DNA of 64,000 bases, taken from contig NZ_LZKL01000025.1 of the NCBI RefSeq assembly GCF_001668725.1, forward strand, positions 1 through 64,000, given 5' to 3'. Below the pieces are notes generated by a model. The model searched no databases. It was not told where the DNA came from and saw only the letters and a list, made by a program, of their open reading frames with translations. A program made the translations under genes and the position numbers. Below, in pieces: positions 1 through 10,975 of this stretch. The stretch is from Mycobacterium sp. E787. GTDB taxonomy: Bacteria; Actinomycetota; Actinomycetes; Mycobacteriales; Mycobacteriaceae. Within the stretch, counting starts at the first letter, position 1, and each line of letters begins with the position of its first letter.

Positions 1-97
1 CCAACTCCGACGACGCCCGCGTTACGGCCGCGCCCTGACAGACCAGATCGAAAAGCTGACGTTTGACCGACCTCGCAGTCGGATGACCACGCGGCAT
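1..97 (-). CDS. N-terminal fragment of a probable transposase/HTH protein (runs off the left edge)
   Basis: Reading leftward from an ATG at 97-95 there is an open frame of 32 codons to the window edge with no stop. A GGAGG ribosome-binding site lies a few bases upstream of the ATG. The peptide starts MPRGHPTARSVKRQ and continues into QLFDLVCQGAAVTRASSELG, a basic N-terminus followed by a helix-turn-helix-like stretch, as at the start of IS30- or IS3-type transposases. No inverted repeat or target duplication is visible here, so the family is not fixed. It is transcribed away from aroC and suggests an insertion just upstream of the shikimate operon. It could instead be the start of a DNA-binding regulator. 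The reading frame and RBS are observed; the transposase identity is inferred. Confidence 0.45.
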   Translation of the reverse strand, partial: MPRGHPTARSVKRQLFDLVCQGAAVTRASSEL

Positions 98-227
98 AGC
101 AACCTCCAAAATCAGTGGATGTTGCGTTGACCGTATGAATCCGCGCGAGTAGGTCGCACGCTCACGTCGATCTCAATGCGACCTCTCGGATTTAAGTCCC
201 CACTTGAGCCCGTGGGAGAATGACCGG

Positions 228-3459
<3,232 letters not shown>

Positions 3460-3463
<4 letters not shown>

Positions 3464-4182
3464 CCCTTTTCCGGCTCCTCGCCCGGCTTGCCGTGCCTGG
3501 CGTCGTCGGTGCGGATCACCTCGGTCTTGGCGTCGTCGCCGGCGGTCGGGATGGCTTCGGAACGCGTCTCCCGCCCGGCGGTCGGGATGGTTTCCGTCGG
3601 CGCATCGCGTTCCGCGGTCGCGACCGACCCGGTGCGCTCCTCGGCCCGTGCCCCCGCGGCCGTCTGCGCGGGGATCTCGCCGGTGGGCGTCTCGTCGCCG
3701 CGGACGGCGGAGAAGACGTCGGTGTCGGCGCGCTCGTCGTCCGCGCCGCGCGGGCGGGGCGGCGGGTTGCGGTCGACGCGCCAGCGGCCCACCGCCACCC
3801 CGACGATCCCGGGCACGAAGACGAGCAGCGCGGTGAACGCCGCGAACGTCGTCACCTCGTTGATCAGCCCCCCGGTGTACAGGCCCTGGTAGAACAGCGC
3901 GATGAGCCAGCACACCGCGCCGCTGACGATGCCCGCGAACAGGCCGGCCAGCAGCCAGGTCATCGCCAGGTCCTGGCGGCGGTCCGGGTCCGGCTGCGCC
4001 TTGGCGTCGGCCCGGCCGTCCAGCACGCCCCAGATCACGACGCCGATCACGTACAAGATCAGCAGCACGACGCTGATCAGTCCCGCCTGCGTCTGCCACG
4101 CGTTGATGAGCGCACCTTGGAGCAGTCGAAGTACCACCATGGCCGCGGCGAACACCAATCCGCGCAGCATCCACGTCCTCAT
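3460..4182 (-). CDS. B-4DMT family membrane protein (Rv2536-like)
   Basis: This 240-residue protein has four predicted membrane segments in the first ~130 residues: near residues 7-22, 35-53, 72-95 and 104-127. A long hydrophilic, charged C-terminal tail of about 110 residues follows. The tail contains an imperfect threefold repeat ([24 protein letters not shown]). The fold and position match mycobacterial Rv2536, now grouped with B-4DMT transporters, whose substrate is unknown. It is convergent with aroQ, sharing the CTAG stop, and its start is 33 bp from the divergent pepQ. The tail repeat suggests an intrinsically disordered cytosolic extension. The topology is estimated from hydrophobicity by eye. 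Confidence 0.8.
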
Positions 4183-4215
4183 GGAGGAAAAGCGTAGCGA
4201 GTACCGTCAAGGGTC

Positions 4216-5316
4216 GTGACACATTCCCAGCGTCGAGACAATCTGAGAGCGCAAATCGGGGCCGCCGGCCTGGACGCGATGCTGATCACGGACCTGATCA
4301 ACGTTCGCTACCTGTCGGGTTTCTCCGGGTCGAACGGCGCGTTGCTGGTTTTTGCCGACGAGCGCGGCCCCGTGCTGGCCACCGATGGCCGCTACCGGAC
4401 GCAGGCGGCCGAGCAGGCACCCGATCTGGAGGTCGCCATCGAGCGGGCCGTCGGGCGCTACCTGGTCGGCCGGGCCGCCGAGGCGGCGGTCGGCAAGCTG
4501 GGCTTCGAGAGCAACGTGGTGACCGTCGACGGCTTCGACGCGCTGACCGGCGAGCTGGCCGAGCGCGGCGCGAACACCGAGCTGGTGCGGGCCGCGGGGA
4601 CGGTCGAGGCGCTGCGCGAGGTCAAGGACGCCGGCGAGGTGGCGCTGCTGCGGCTGGCCTGCGAGGCGGCCGACGCCGCGCTGGCCGACCTGGTGGAGCG
4701 CGGCGGCCTGCGGCCCGGCCGGACCGAACGCGAGGTCAGCCGCGAGCTGGAGTCGCTGATGCTCGACCACGGCGCGGACGCGATCTCGTTCGACACCATC
4801 GTGGCCGCCGGGCCGAACTCGGCCATCCCGCACCACCGCCCGACCGACGCGATGCTGGCCGACGGCGACTTCGTCAAGATCGACTTCGGCGCCCTGGTCG
4901 CGGGCTACCACTCCGACATGACCCGCACGTTCGTGCTGGGCAGGGCCGCCGAGTGGCAGCTGGAGATCTATCAGCTGGTCGCCGAGGCGCAGCGGGCCGG
5001 CCGGGAGGCGCTGGAGCCCGGCGCCGACCTGCGCGACGTGGACGCCGCCGCCCGCCGGCTGATCGCCGACGCCGGCTACGGCGAGCAGTTCGGCCACGGT
5101 CTGGGACACGGGGTGGGCCTGCAGATCCACGAAGCGCCGGGAATAGGGGCCACGTCGGCCGGAACGCTGCTCGCCGGCTCCGTGGTGACCGTGGAACCCG
5201 GCGTCTACCTGCCCGGCCGCGGCGGTGTCCGCATCGAGGACACGCTGTTCGTGGCGGACGGCCGGCTCCCCGAACTGCTGACCCGATACCCGAAGGAGCT
5301 GGCCATTCTGACTTGA
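4216..5316 (+). CDS. pepQ: Xaa-Pro dipeptidase/aminopeptidase (M24 family)
   Basis: This is a cytosolic M24 metallopeptidase that cleaves dipeptides or N-terminal residues next to proline. The 366-residue protein has an N-terminal creatinase-like domain (about residues 1-135, including LITDLINVRYLSGFSGSNG). The catalytic pita-bread domain follows with the metal ligands in place: KIDFGALV and HSDMTRTF (Asp ligands), GHGLGHGVGLQIHEAPG (His), TVEPGVY (Glu) and VRIEDTLFV (Glu). GTG at 4216 is used as the start. It is equivalent to Rv2535c. In H37Rv efp follows directly, whereas here a PE gene lies between them. Confidence 0.93.
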   Translation: MTHSQRRDNLRAQIGAAGLDAMLITDLINVRYLSGFSGSNGALLVFADERGPVLATDGRYRTQAAEQAPDLEVAIERAVGRYLVGRAAEAAVGKLGFESNVVTVDGFDALTGELAERGANTELVRAAGTVEALREVKDAGEVALLRLACEAADAALADLVERGGLRPGRTEREVSRELESLMLDHGADAISFDTIVAAGPNSAIPHHRPTDAMLADGDFVKIDFGALVAGYHSDMTRTFVLGRAAEWQLEIYQLVAEAQRAGREALEPGADLRDVDAAARRLIADAGYGEQFGHGLGHGVGLQIHEAPGIGATSAGTLLAGSVVTVEPGVYLPGRGGVRIEDTLFVADGRLPELLTRYPKELAILT

Positions 5317-5433
5317 CGGCGGATCCCGGGCCCCCGCCGGTGCTGAGGCGCACTGCGAATGCCCAAAAGTTAGCTTCCTGTTAAGTCGCGTCCGCGTAGC
5401 CGCGCGCTATGCTCACCGGATGAACGGGCCGAC

Positions 5434-5958
5434 ATGTTGAACCTGATCGCGACACCGGAATTAATCTCAAGTGCCGCAACCGATTTGGGCACTATCGGCG
5501 CGAACCTCAGCGCGGCGCACACGGCGGCGGCCGCCCCGACCCTTGCGTTGAACCCGGCCGCCGCCGACGAGGTCTCGGTCACCGTCGCGCACCTCTTCTC
5601 CCGGCATGCCCAGGAATATCAGGGGTGGGCCGGGCAGGCGGCGGCGTTTCAGGAACAGTTCGTCCAGCACCTGAGCGCGGGCGCCGGCTCGTATGCTTCC
5701 GCCGAGGCGGGCAACGCCGCGGCGCTGCAGCCCCTGGCCGCGAGCGCGGGCCCGATCGCCAACGTCATCGCCACCGTGGGGGGCGAGATTCAGAGTTTCC
5801 TCGACAACGCCCTCGCTTCATTCACCCAGTTGCTCAGTTCGTTGTCGGGCTTCTTGCTTCCGCTGATCCGCGAGGCGATCGCCTTGTCGGCCGCGTTGTT
5901 TTTCGTCTTCGTTCTTCCCACGATAGAAATCGCGCTCAACATTCTTGTGGCCCTCTAG
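5434..5958 (+). CDS. PE family protein
   Basis: This 174-residue protein has a clear PE domain: LIATPELISSAATDLGTIG at the N-terminus, the second helix with VSVTVAHLFSRHAQEYQ, and QEQFVQHLSAGAGSYASAE, which holds the YxxxE (YASAE) ESX secretion signal. Instead of a PGRS or esterase domain it has a short C-terminal region, residues ~95-174. That region ends in a strongly hydrophobic stretch (GFLLPLIREAIALSAALFF, then a Val/Leu-rich tail) likely to sit in a membrane. No PPE partner is adjacent. It lies between pepQ and efp, where H37Rv has no gene, and has its own upstream gap of 117 bp. Family assignment is firm; function is unknown. Confidence 0.88.
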   Translation: MLNLIATPELISSAATDLGTIGANLSAAHTAAAAPTLALNPAAADEVSVTVAHLFSRHAQEYQGWAGQAAAFQEQFVQHLSAGAGSYASAEAGNAAALQPLAASAGPIANVIATVGGEIQSFLDNALASFTQLLSSLSGFLLPLIREAIALSAALFFVFVLPTIEIALNILVAL

Positions 5959-5997
5959 GGAGGGCGGACGCGAGGCCGTCGGCGGCCGCGGCACGGG

Positions 5998-6053
5998 TAA
6001 TCTCTACGGGGTGCCCAGGTCTGGGCAGGCAATCCCGGTTCCGGTGGAACCGG
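5998..6053 (+). promoter_or_regulatory. efp leader: candidate -10 box and two tandem hairpins
   Basis: A TAATCT hexamer at 5998-6003 is a plausible -10 box. Two perfect hairpins follow: GCCCAG-GT-CTGGGC at 6013-6026, and CCGGTTCC-GGT-GGAACCGG at 6035-6053. They end 25 nt before the efp GTG at 6079. There is no T-tract after them, so they are not a classic terminator. They could protect the mRNA, control translation of efp, or end the PE transcript. Confidence 0.45.
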
Positions 6054-6078
6054 CCATCCCGTAGGAGATACACCGACC

Positions 6079-6642
6079 GTGGCAAGTACTGCCGACTTCA
6101 AGAACGGACTGGTGCTGGTGATCGACGGCCAGCTGTGGCAGATCGTCGAATTCCAGCACGTCAAACCCGGCAAGGGGCCGGCCTTCGTGCGCACCAAGCT
6201 CAAGAACGTCGTGTCGGGCAAGGTGGTCGACAAGACCTACAACGCGGGCGTCAAGGTCGAGACCGCCACGGTCGACCGCCGCGACACCACCTACCTGTAC
6301 CGCGACGGCTCGGACTTCGTCTTCATGGACAGCCAGGACTACGAGCAGCACCACCTGCCTGAGTCCCTGGTCGGCGACGCCTCGCGGTTCCTGCTGGAGA
6401 GCCTGCCGGTGCAGGTGGCGTTCCACAACGGCGCGCCGCTGTACATCGAGTTGCCGGTGTCCGTCGAGCTGGAGGTCACCCACACCGAGCCGGGCCTGCA
6501 GGGCGACCGGTCGAGCGCCGGCACCAAGCCCGCCACGCTGGAGACCGGCGCGGAGATCCAGGTGCCGCTGTTCATCAACACCGGGGACAAGCTGAAGGTG
6601 GACACCCGGGACGGCAGCTACCTGGGCCGCGTCAACGCGTGA
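6079..6642 (+). CDS. efp: Translation elongation factor P
   Basis: EF-P binds ribosomes stalled on consecutive prolines and promotes peptide-bond formation. The 187-residue protein has the three beta-barrel domains of the family. The domain I loop reads [10 protein letters not shown], which places Lys at the usual modification-loop position. The C-terminal domain holds the family signature around [18 protein letters not shown]. The GTG start follows an AGGAG-like site (TAGGAG). Length equals Rv2534c. It is coupled to nusB by a 4-base GTGA overlap. The leader carries two hairpins, listed separately. Confidence 0.97.
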   Translation: MASTADFKNGLVLVIDGQLWQIVEFQHVKPGKGPAFVRTKLKNVVSGKVVDKTYNAGVKVETATVDRRDTTYLYRDGSDFVFMDSQDYEQHHLPESLVGDASRFLLESLPVQVAFHNGAPLYIELPVSVELEVTHTEPGLQGDRSSAGTKPATLETGAEIQVPLFINTGDKLKVDTRDGSYLGRVNA

Positions 6643-7103
6643 GCCGGGCCGCCAAGGGACGACATCAGGCGCGCAAGCGCGCCGTCGACCTGCTGTTCGA
6701 GGCGGAGGCCCGCGGCCTGAGCCCCGCGGAGGTGGTCGACGTGCGCGCCGCCCTGGCCGACGCGAACCAGGACGTCGCGCCGCTGCACCCGTACACGGCC
6801 GCGGCGGCCCGGGGGGTCAGCGAGCACGCCGCCCACATCGACGACCTGATCAGCTCGCACCTGCAGGGCTGGGCGCTGGACCGGCTGCCCGCGGTGGACC
6901 GGGCCGTCCTGCGGGTCGCGGTGTGGGAGCTGCTCTACGCCGACGACGTGCCGGAGCCGGTCGCCGTCGACGAGGCCGTGCAGCTGGCCAAGGAGCTGTC
7001 CACCGACGAGTCACCGGGCTTCGTGAACGGCGTGCTGGGCCAGGTGATGCTGGTGACGCCGCAGATCCGGGCGGCCGCCCGCGCGGTCCGCGACGAGTCA
7101 TGA
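6639..7103 (+). CDS. nusB: Transcription antitermination factor NusB
   Basis: NusB binds the boxA RNA together with ribosomal protein S10 (NusE) and supports rRNA antitermination. The 154-residue all-helical protein has the N-terminal RNA-binding patch ([20 protein letters not shown]). Typical C-terminal motifs include [45 protein letters not shown]. It is equivalent to Rv2533c. The GTG overlaps the efp stop, and the stop overlaps the ATG of the next membrane-protein gene, so efp-nusB and the next gene look like one transcript. Confidence 0.96.
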   Translation: MSRAAKGRHQARKRAVDLLFEAEARGLSPAEVVDVRAALADANQDVAPLHPYTAAAARGVSEHAAHIDDLISSHLQGWALDRLPAVDRAVLRVAVWELLYADDVPEPVAVDEAVQLAKELSTDESPGFVNGVLGQVMLVTPQIRAAARAVRDES

Positions 7104-7498
7104 CGCGGCTGGAGCTGCGCGTCGCCGTCGCCGCGTTCCTGGCGGCGACGGTGGTGCTGGGTGCCGTGGTGTGCGCCGCCTACGGGTGGACCATCGCCGC
7201 GTCGGCGCTGGCGATCTACGCGCTGGGCGTGGGCGCCTGGCTGTACCACTCGATCGAACGGCTGATCGTGGCCCGCCGCATCAGCACCGTCCGCTCGGCG
7301 GCCAGGCCGCTGCAGCCGCTGCTGCCGGTGATGGCCGCCATCATGGGCCTGACGCAGGCGGTGGTGCGGTCACTGACCGACGTCACCGAGCTGCCGGCCC
7401 GCAGCCGGGAGCTGCCGGTGCTGCGCTGGATGGACGCGACGCGGCCGAATCGGCGAACTCTGAACGGCGACGACGGAGGGGACGAGCGGGCACAATAG
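7100..7498 (+). CDS. Small membrane protein of the efp-nusB operon (Rv2532c-like)
   Basis: This 132-residue protein has two hydrophobic segments near the N-terminus (about residues 7-29 and 30-49, separated by a short turn). A positively charged region ([11 protein letters not shown]) and a soluble tail ending in an acidic stretch follow. It sits where H37Rv has Rv2532c. It starts in a 4-base overlap with the nusB stop and ends 5 bp before the decarboxylase gene, so it is co-transcribed with both. I recognise no functional motif; its role is unknown. Confidence 0.8.
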   Translation: MTRLELRVAVAAFLAATVVLGAVVCAAYGWTIAASALAIYALGVGAWLYHSIERLIVARRISTVRSAARPLQPLLPVMAAIMGLTQAVVRSLTDVTELPARSRELPVLRWMDATRPNRRTLNGDDGGDERAQ

Positions 7499-7503
7499 TC
7501 CAG

Positions 7504-10338
7504 ATGGATCGAGACAGCGCCCGTCCGCGCCGGCTTCGTGTGTCGGCGCTGGCGGCAGTGGCCAACCCGTCCTACACGCGCCTGGACACGTGGAACCTGC
7601 TCGACGACGCCTGCCGTCACCTCGGCGAGGTCAGTCGCGCCGGGCTGGACATCGAACACGATGTGTGTCGGGTGCGGCGGCTGATGGATCGGCTCCGCGC
7701 TTACGAGCGGTACTGGCTATACCCGGGCGCAGCGAATCTGGCGAAGTTCCGCGGTCTCCTCGACAAGCTCTTGCCGTTGCGGCTGGCAGAGGAGGTGTCG
7801 CTGGCCGTGCGGCTGCTTAGTGAGTATGGCGACCGCGCAGGGCTTTTCGACACCTCGGCGCCGCTGGCCGAGCAGGAGCTGGTGGCGCAGGCCAAGCGGC
7901 AGCAGTTCTACACGGTGCTGCTCGCCGACGACGCCCCGGAGAACGCGCCCGACAGCCTGGCCGAGTGCCTGCGCGCCCTGCGCGACCCGTCCGACGGCGT
8001 GCAATACGAGCTGCTGGTGGTTCCCAGCATCGAGGACGCCATCACCGCGGTCGCGCTGAACGGAGAGATTCAGGCGGCGATCATCCGCCACGACCTGCCG
8101 CTGCGGTCGCGCGACCGGGTGCCGCTGATGAACACGCTGCTCGGTGCCGCCGAACACGACGACGTGCTGGCGACGGACCACCAGGACTGGGTGGAATGCG
8201 CCGAATGGATGCGGGAGCTGCGGCCACACATCGACCTCTACCTGCTCACCGACGAGTCGATCGCGGCGGAGACCGAGGACGAACCCGACGTCTACGACCG
8301 CACGTTCTACCGGCTCAACGACGTCACCGACCTGAACAGCACCGTCCTGGCGGGCCTGCGAAACCGTTTCGGCACACCGTTTTTCGACGCCCTGTGCGCC
8401 TACGCGGCGGCCCCGGTCGGCCAGTTCCACGCGCTGCCCGTCGCGCGCGGCGCCAGCATCTTCAACTCCAAGTCCCTGCAGGACATGGGCGAGTTCTACG
8501 GCCGCAACATCTTCATGGCCGAGACGTCGACCACCTCCGGCGGGCTGGACTCGCTGCTGGACCCGCACGGCAACATCAAGAAGGCGATGGACAAGGCGGC
8601 CGTGACCTGGAACGCCAGGCGCACGTATTTCGTCACCAACGGCACGTCGACGGCCAACAAGATCGTCGTGCAGGCCCTGACCCGCCCGGGCGACATCGTC
8701 CTCATCGACCGCAACTGCCACAAGTCACACCACTACGGCCTGGTGCTCGCCGGGGCCTACCCGCTGTACCTGGACGCCTACCCGCTGCCCGAGTATGCGA
8801 TCTACGGGGCCGTGCCGCTGCGCACGATCAAGCAGGCGCTGCTGGACCTCGAGGCCGCCGGCCAGCTGGACCGGGTGCGCATGCTGCTGCTGACCAACTG
8901 CACCTTCGACGGCGTCGTCTACAACCCCCGGCAGGTGATGGAGGAGGTGCTGGCGATCAAGCCCGACATCTGTTTCCTGTGGGACGAGGCGTGGTACGCG
9001 TTCGCCACCGCGGTGCCGTGGGCGCGGCAGCGCACCGCGATGGTGTCCGCCGATCGCCTCGAGCAGATGCTGGCGTCACCGGAATACGCCGCGGAATACC
9101 GCGATTGGGCGGCATCCATGGAAGGGGTGGACCGGTCCGAGTGGGTCGAGCGGCGGCTGCTTCCCGACCCCGCCCGGGCGCGGGTGCGGGTGTATGCGAC
9201 GCACTCCACGCACAAGTCGCTCTCGGCGTTCCGGCAGGCGTCGATGGTCCACGTCCGCGACCAGGATTTCCGGGCTCTGACCCGCGACGCGTTCGCCGAA
9301 GCATTTCTGACCCACACCTCGACCTCACCCAACCAGCAGCTGCTGGCGTCGCTGGACCTGGCGCGCCGCCAGGTCGACATCGAGGGCTTCGAGCTGGTCC
9401 GCAACACGTACAACATGGCGCTGGTGTTCCGGCACCGGGTCCGCAAGGACCGGCTGATCGGCAAGTGGTTCCGCATCCTCGACGAGTCCGACCTGGTGCC
9501 CGACGAATTCCGCGCCTCGTCGGTCAGCTCCTACCGCCAGGTCCGCCAGGGCGCGCTGGCCGAGTGGAACGAGGCGTGGCGCTCCGACCAGTTCGTGCTC
9601 GACGCCACGCGGGTCACCCTGTTCATCGGTAAGACCGGAATGAACGGCTACGACTTCCGCGAGAAGATCCTGATGGACCGCTTCGGTATTCAGATCAACA
9701 AGACCTCCATCAACAGCGTGTTGCTGATCTTCACCATCGGGGTCACCTGGTCGAGCGTGCACTACCTGCTCGACGTGCTGCGCCGCATCGCCACCGACTT
9801 CGAGCGCACCGAAAGCATCAGCGGCAAGGAGGATCGCGCCCTGCAACGGCGCCGGGTCGAGGAGATCACCGAGGACCTGCCGCACCTGCCCGACTTCAGC
9901 GAATTCGACGTCGCCTTCCGCACGGTCGACGCGTGCAAGTTCGGCGACATGCGGTCGGCCTTCTACGCCGGATACGAGGAGTCCGACCGCGAGCACGTCC
10001 TGATCGGCATGGCCGGGCGGCGGCTGGCCGAGGGCAGGACGCTGGTGTCCACCACGTTCGTGGTGCCCTACCCGCCCGGTTTCCCGGTGCTGGTCCCGGG
10101 CCAGGTGGTGAGCAAGGAGATCGTCTACTTCCTGGCCCAGCTGGACGTCAAGGAGATCCACGGGTACAACCCCGACCTCGGGCTGTCGGTCTTCACCGAT
10201 GCCGCGCTGGCGCGGATGGAGGCCCAGCGCAACGCGGCTACGGCCGCGGTCGGCTCGGCGTTCCCGGCCTTCGAGCTGCCGGCCGACGCTTCGGCGCTCA
10301 ACGGCGACGCCGCGCAGCCGGCCGCCGAACGCGCCTGA
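7504..10338 (+). CDS. Orn/Lys/Arg decarboxylase family protein (Rv2531c-like)
   Basis: This is a large PLP-dependent group III decarboxylase of 944 residues, as long as Rv2531c. An N-terminal extension and a wing/receiver-like region (about 1-300) precede the PLP domain. The PLP domain shows SGGLDSLLDPHGNIKKAM, FVTNGTSTANKIV (cofactor phosphate binding), RNCHKSHHYGL, FLWDEAWYAF (Asp on the pyridine nitrogen), and ATHSTHKSLSAFRQ with the Schiff-base lysine at about residue 571. The C-terminal domain contains FGIQINKTSINSVLLIFTIG. The family decarboxylates lysine, ornithine or arginine; which of these applies cannot be read from motifs alone. It is the last gene of the efp-nusB run. ATG at 7504 is chosen because it follows the previous stop closely and gives the family length. 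Confidence 0.9.
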   Translation: MDRDSARPRRLRVSALAAVANPSYTRLDTWNLLDDACRHLGEVSRAGLDIEHDVCRVRRLMDRLRAYERYWLYPGAANLAKFRGLLDKLLPLRLAEEVSLAVRLLSEYGDRAGLFDTSAPLAEQELVAQAKRQQFYTVLLADDAPENAPDSLAECLRALRDPSDGVQYELLVVPSIEDAITAVALNGEIQAAIIRHDLPLRSRDRVPLMNTLLGAAEHDDVLATDHQDWVECAEWMRELRPHIDLYLLTDESIAAETEDEPDVYDRTFYRLNDVTDLNSTVLAGLRNRFGTPFFDALCAYAAAPVGQFHALPVARGASIFNSKSLQDMGEFYGRNIFMAETSTTSGGLDSLLDPHGNIKKAMDKAAVTWNARRTYFVTNGTSTANKIVVQALTRPGDIVLIDRNCHKSHHYGLVLAGAYPLYLDAYPLPEYAIYGAVPLRTIKQALLDLEAAGQLDRVRMLLLTNCTFDGVVYNPRQVMEEVLAIKPDICFLWDEAWYAFATAVPWARQRTAMVSADRLEQMLASPEYAAEYRDWAASMEGVDRSEWVERRLLPDPARARVRVYATHSTHKSLSAFRQASMVHVRDQDFRALTRDAFAEAFLTHTSTSPNQQLLASLDLARRQVDIEGFELVRNTYNMALVFRHRVRKDRLIGKWFRILDESDLVPDEFRASSVSSYRQVRQGALAEWNEAWRSDQFVLDATRVTLFIGKTGMNGYDFREKILMDRFGIQINKTSINSVLLIFTIGVTWSSVHYLLDVLRRIATDFERTESISGKEDRALQRRRVEEITEDLPHLPDFSEFDVAFRTVDACKFGDMRSAFYAGYEESDREHVLIGMAGRRLAEGRTLVSTTFVVPYPPGFPVLVPGQVVSKEIVYFLAQLDVKEIHGYNPDLGLSVFTDAALARMEAQRNAATAAVGSAFPAFELPADASALNGDAAQPAAERA

Positions 10339-10343
10339 CGGCG

Positions 10344-10571
10344 CTATCCGGTGACGGCGGGGAAGTCCGACAGGCCCTGCCGGATTCCGCGGGCGATCGC
10401 GTCCTTCTTGACGGGGCTTGCGGTCGGCGCCGCCTGCTGGCAGCTGCAGCTCAGCGTGCTGAACACGCTGGGGTCCGCGGCCGCCGACGCCGATGCGACG
10501 ACGCCGGCGCCGACGGCGGCGGCCAGTGCGATCAGGATTTTGGTGGTCAAATTCGGCAAGCTGGGTATCAC
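10344..10571 (-). CDS. Small secreted protein with Cys pair
   Basis: This 75-residue protein starts with GTG at 10571, which overlaps the stop of the upstream gene (GTGA). A signal peptide is evident: Lys near residue 11, then LIALAAAVGAGVVASASAAA with a likely AxA cleavage site. The mature protein of about 43 residues contains LSCSCQQAAPT and a Lys/Arg-containing tail (VKKDAIARGIRQGLSDF). The CSC motif could form a disulfide or bind a metal or haem. It is convergent with the decarboxylase, the two stops lying 5 bp apart. No family was recognised. The two-gene unit starts at the repeat-containing promoter at 10886-10919. Confidence 0.7.
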   Translation of the reverse strand: MIPSLPNLTTKILIALAAAVGAGVVASASAAADPSVFSTLSCSCQQAAPTASPVKKDAIARGIRQGLSDFPAVTG

Positions 10572-10876
10572 GGCGTCTCCTCGGCGCGGCTCGGCGCATC
10601 TTCGGCGTCGATCACCGTCGGCCACGCCGGCTCGGGACTGATGCCGACGACGCAGTCGTCGGATTGATGAAGGCTGCTGATCAGCAGCGCCTGGCAGTTG
10701 TCGGCGCCGTCGCGATGACAGGCGTAGAGGTAGCTGCCGGAGACCCGCCGGTCGATGTGCGCGGGCGCCAGGTACAGCGCGGCGTTGTCCATCCAGCCCA
10801 TCGTGGAATCCTCGACGGCGATGGGCAGTTCGCCCGGAAGATCGGCGAGTACGCGGCGCAATTCCTCGACGTTCAT
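10568..10876 (-). CDS. Conserved hypothetical protein, 102 aa
   Basis: This soluble acidic protein starts MNVEELRRVLADLPGELPIAVED, typical of small mycobacterial proteins that begin with a helix and a beta segment. It has a mid segment VSGSYLYACHRDG with one Cys and a C-terminal acidic tail. No catalytic motif or membrane segment is seen. It is the first gene of a two-gene unit with the secreted protein downstream, overlapping by 4 bases. A candidate -10 box (TAGCCT on this strand) lies only 9 nt upstream of the ATG, so the mRNA may be leaderless. It is divergent from the histidine kinase gene and shares a 99-bp region with it. Function unknown. Confidence 0.65.
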   Translation of the reverse strand: MNVEELRRVLADLPGELPIAVEDSTMGWMDNAALYLAPAHIDRRVSGSYLYACHRDGADNCQALLISSLHQSDDCVVGISPEPAWPTVIDAEDAPSRAEETP

Positions 10877-10885
10877 GGCGCCCCA

Positions 10886-10919
10886 AGGCTAGGAGCGGGT
10901 CGCTGAGAAGCCGCTGAGA
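10886..10919 (-). promoter_or_regulatory. Response-regulator-type direct-repeat promoter (secreted-protein operon)
   Basis: On the minus strand, TCTCAGCG occurs twice (plus-strand 10912-10919 and 10901-10908) with 11-bp periodicity. A 9-bp spacer and TAGCCT (10886-10891) follow as a -10 box. A third partial copy (CGCTGA on the plus strand) sits at 10924-10929. Two tandem 8-mers one helical turn apart are typical binding sites for OmpR-family response regulators. The same layout occurs at 13856-13889. Confidence 0.6.
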
Positions 10920-10975
10920 AACCCGCTGACCTGCGCGGTTTCCCGGCCCGCCCGCGGCTTGGAAGAATCGGGGAC

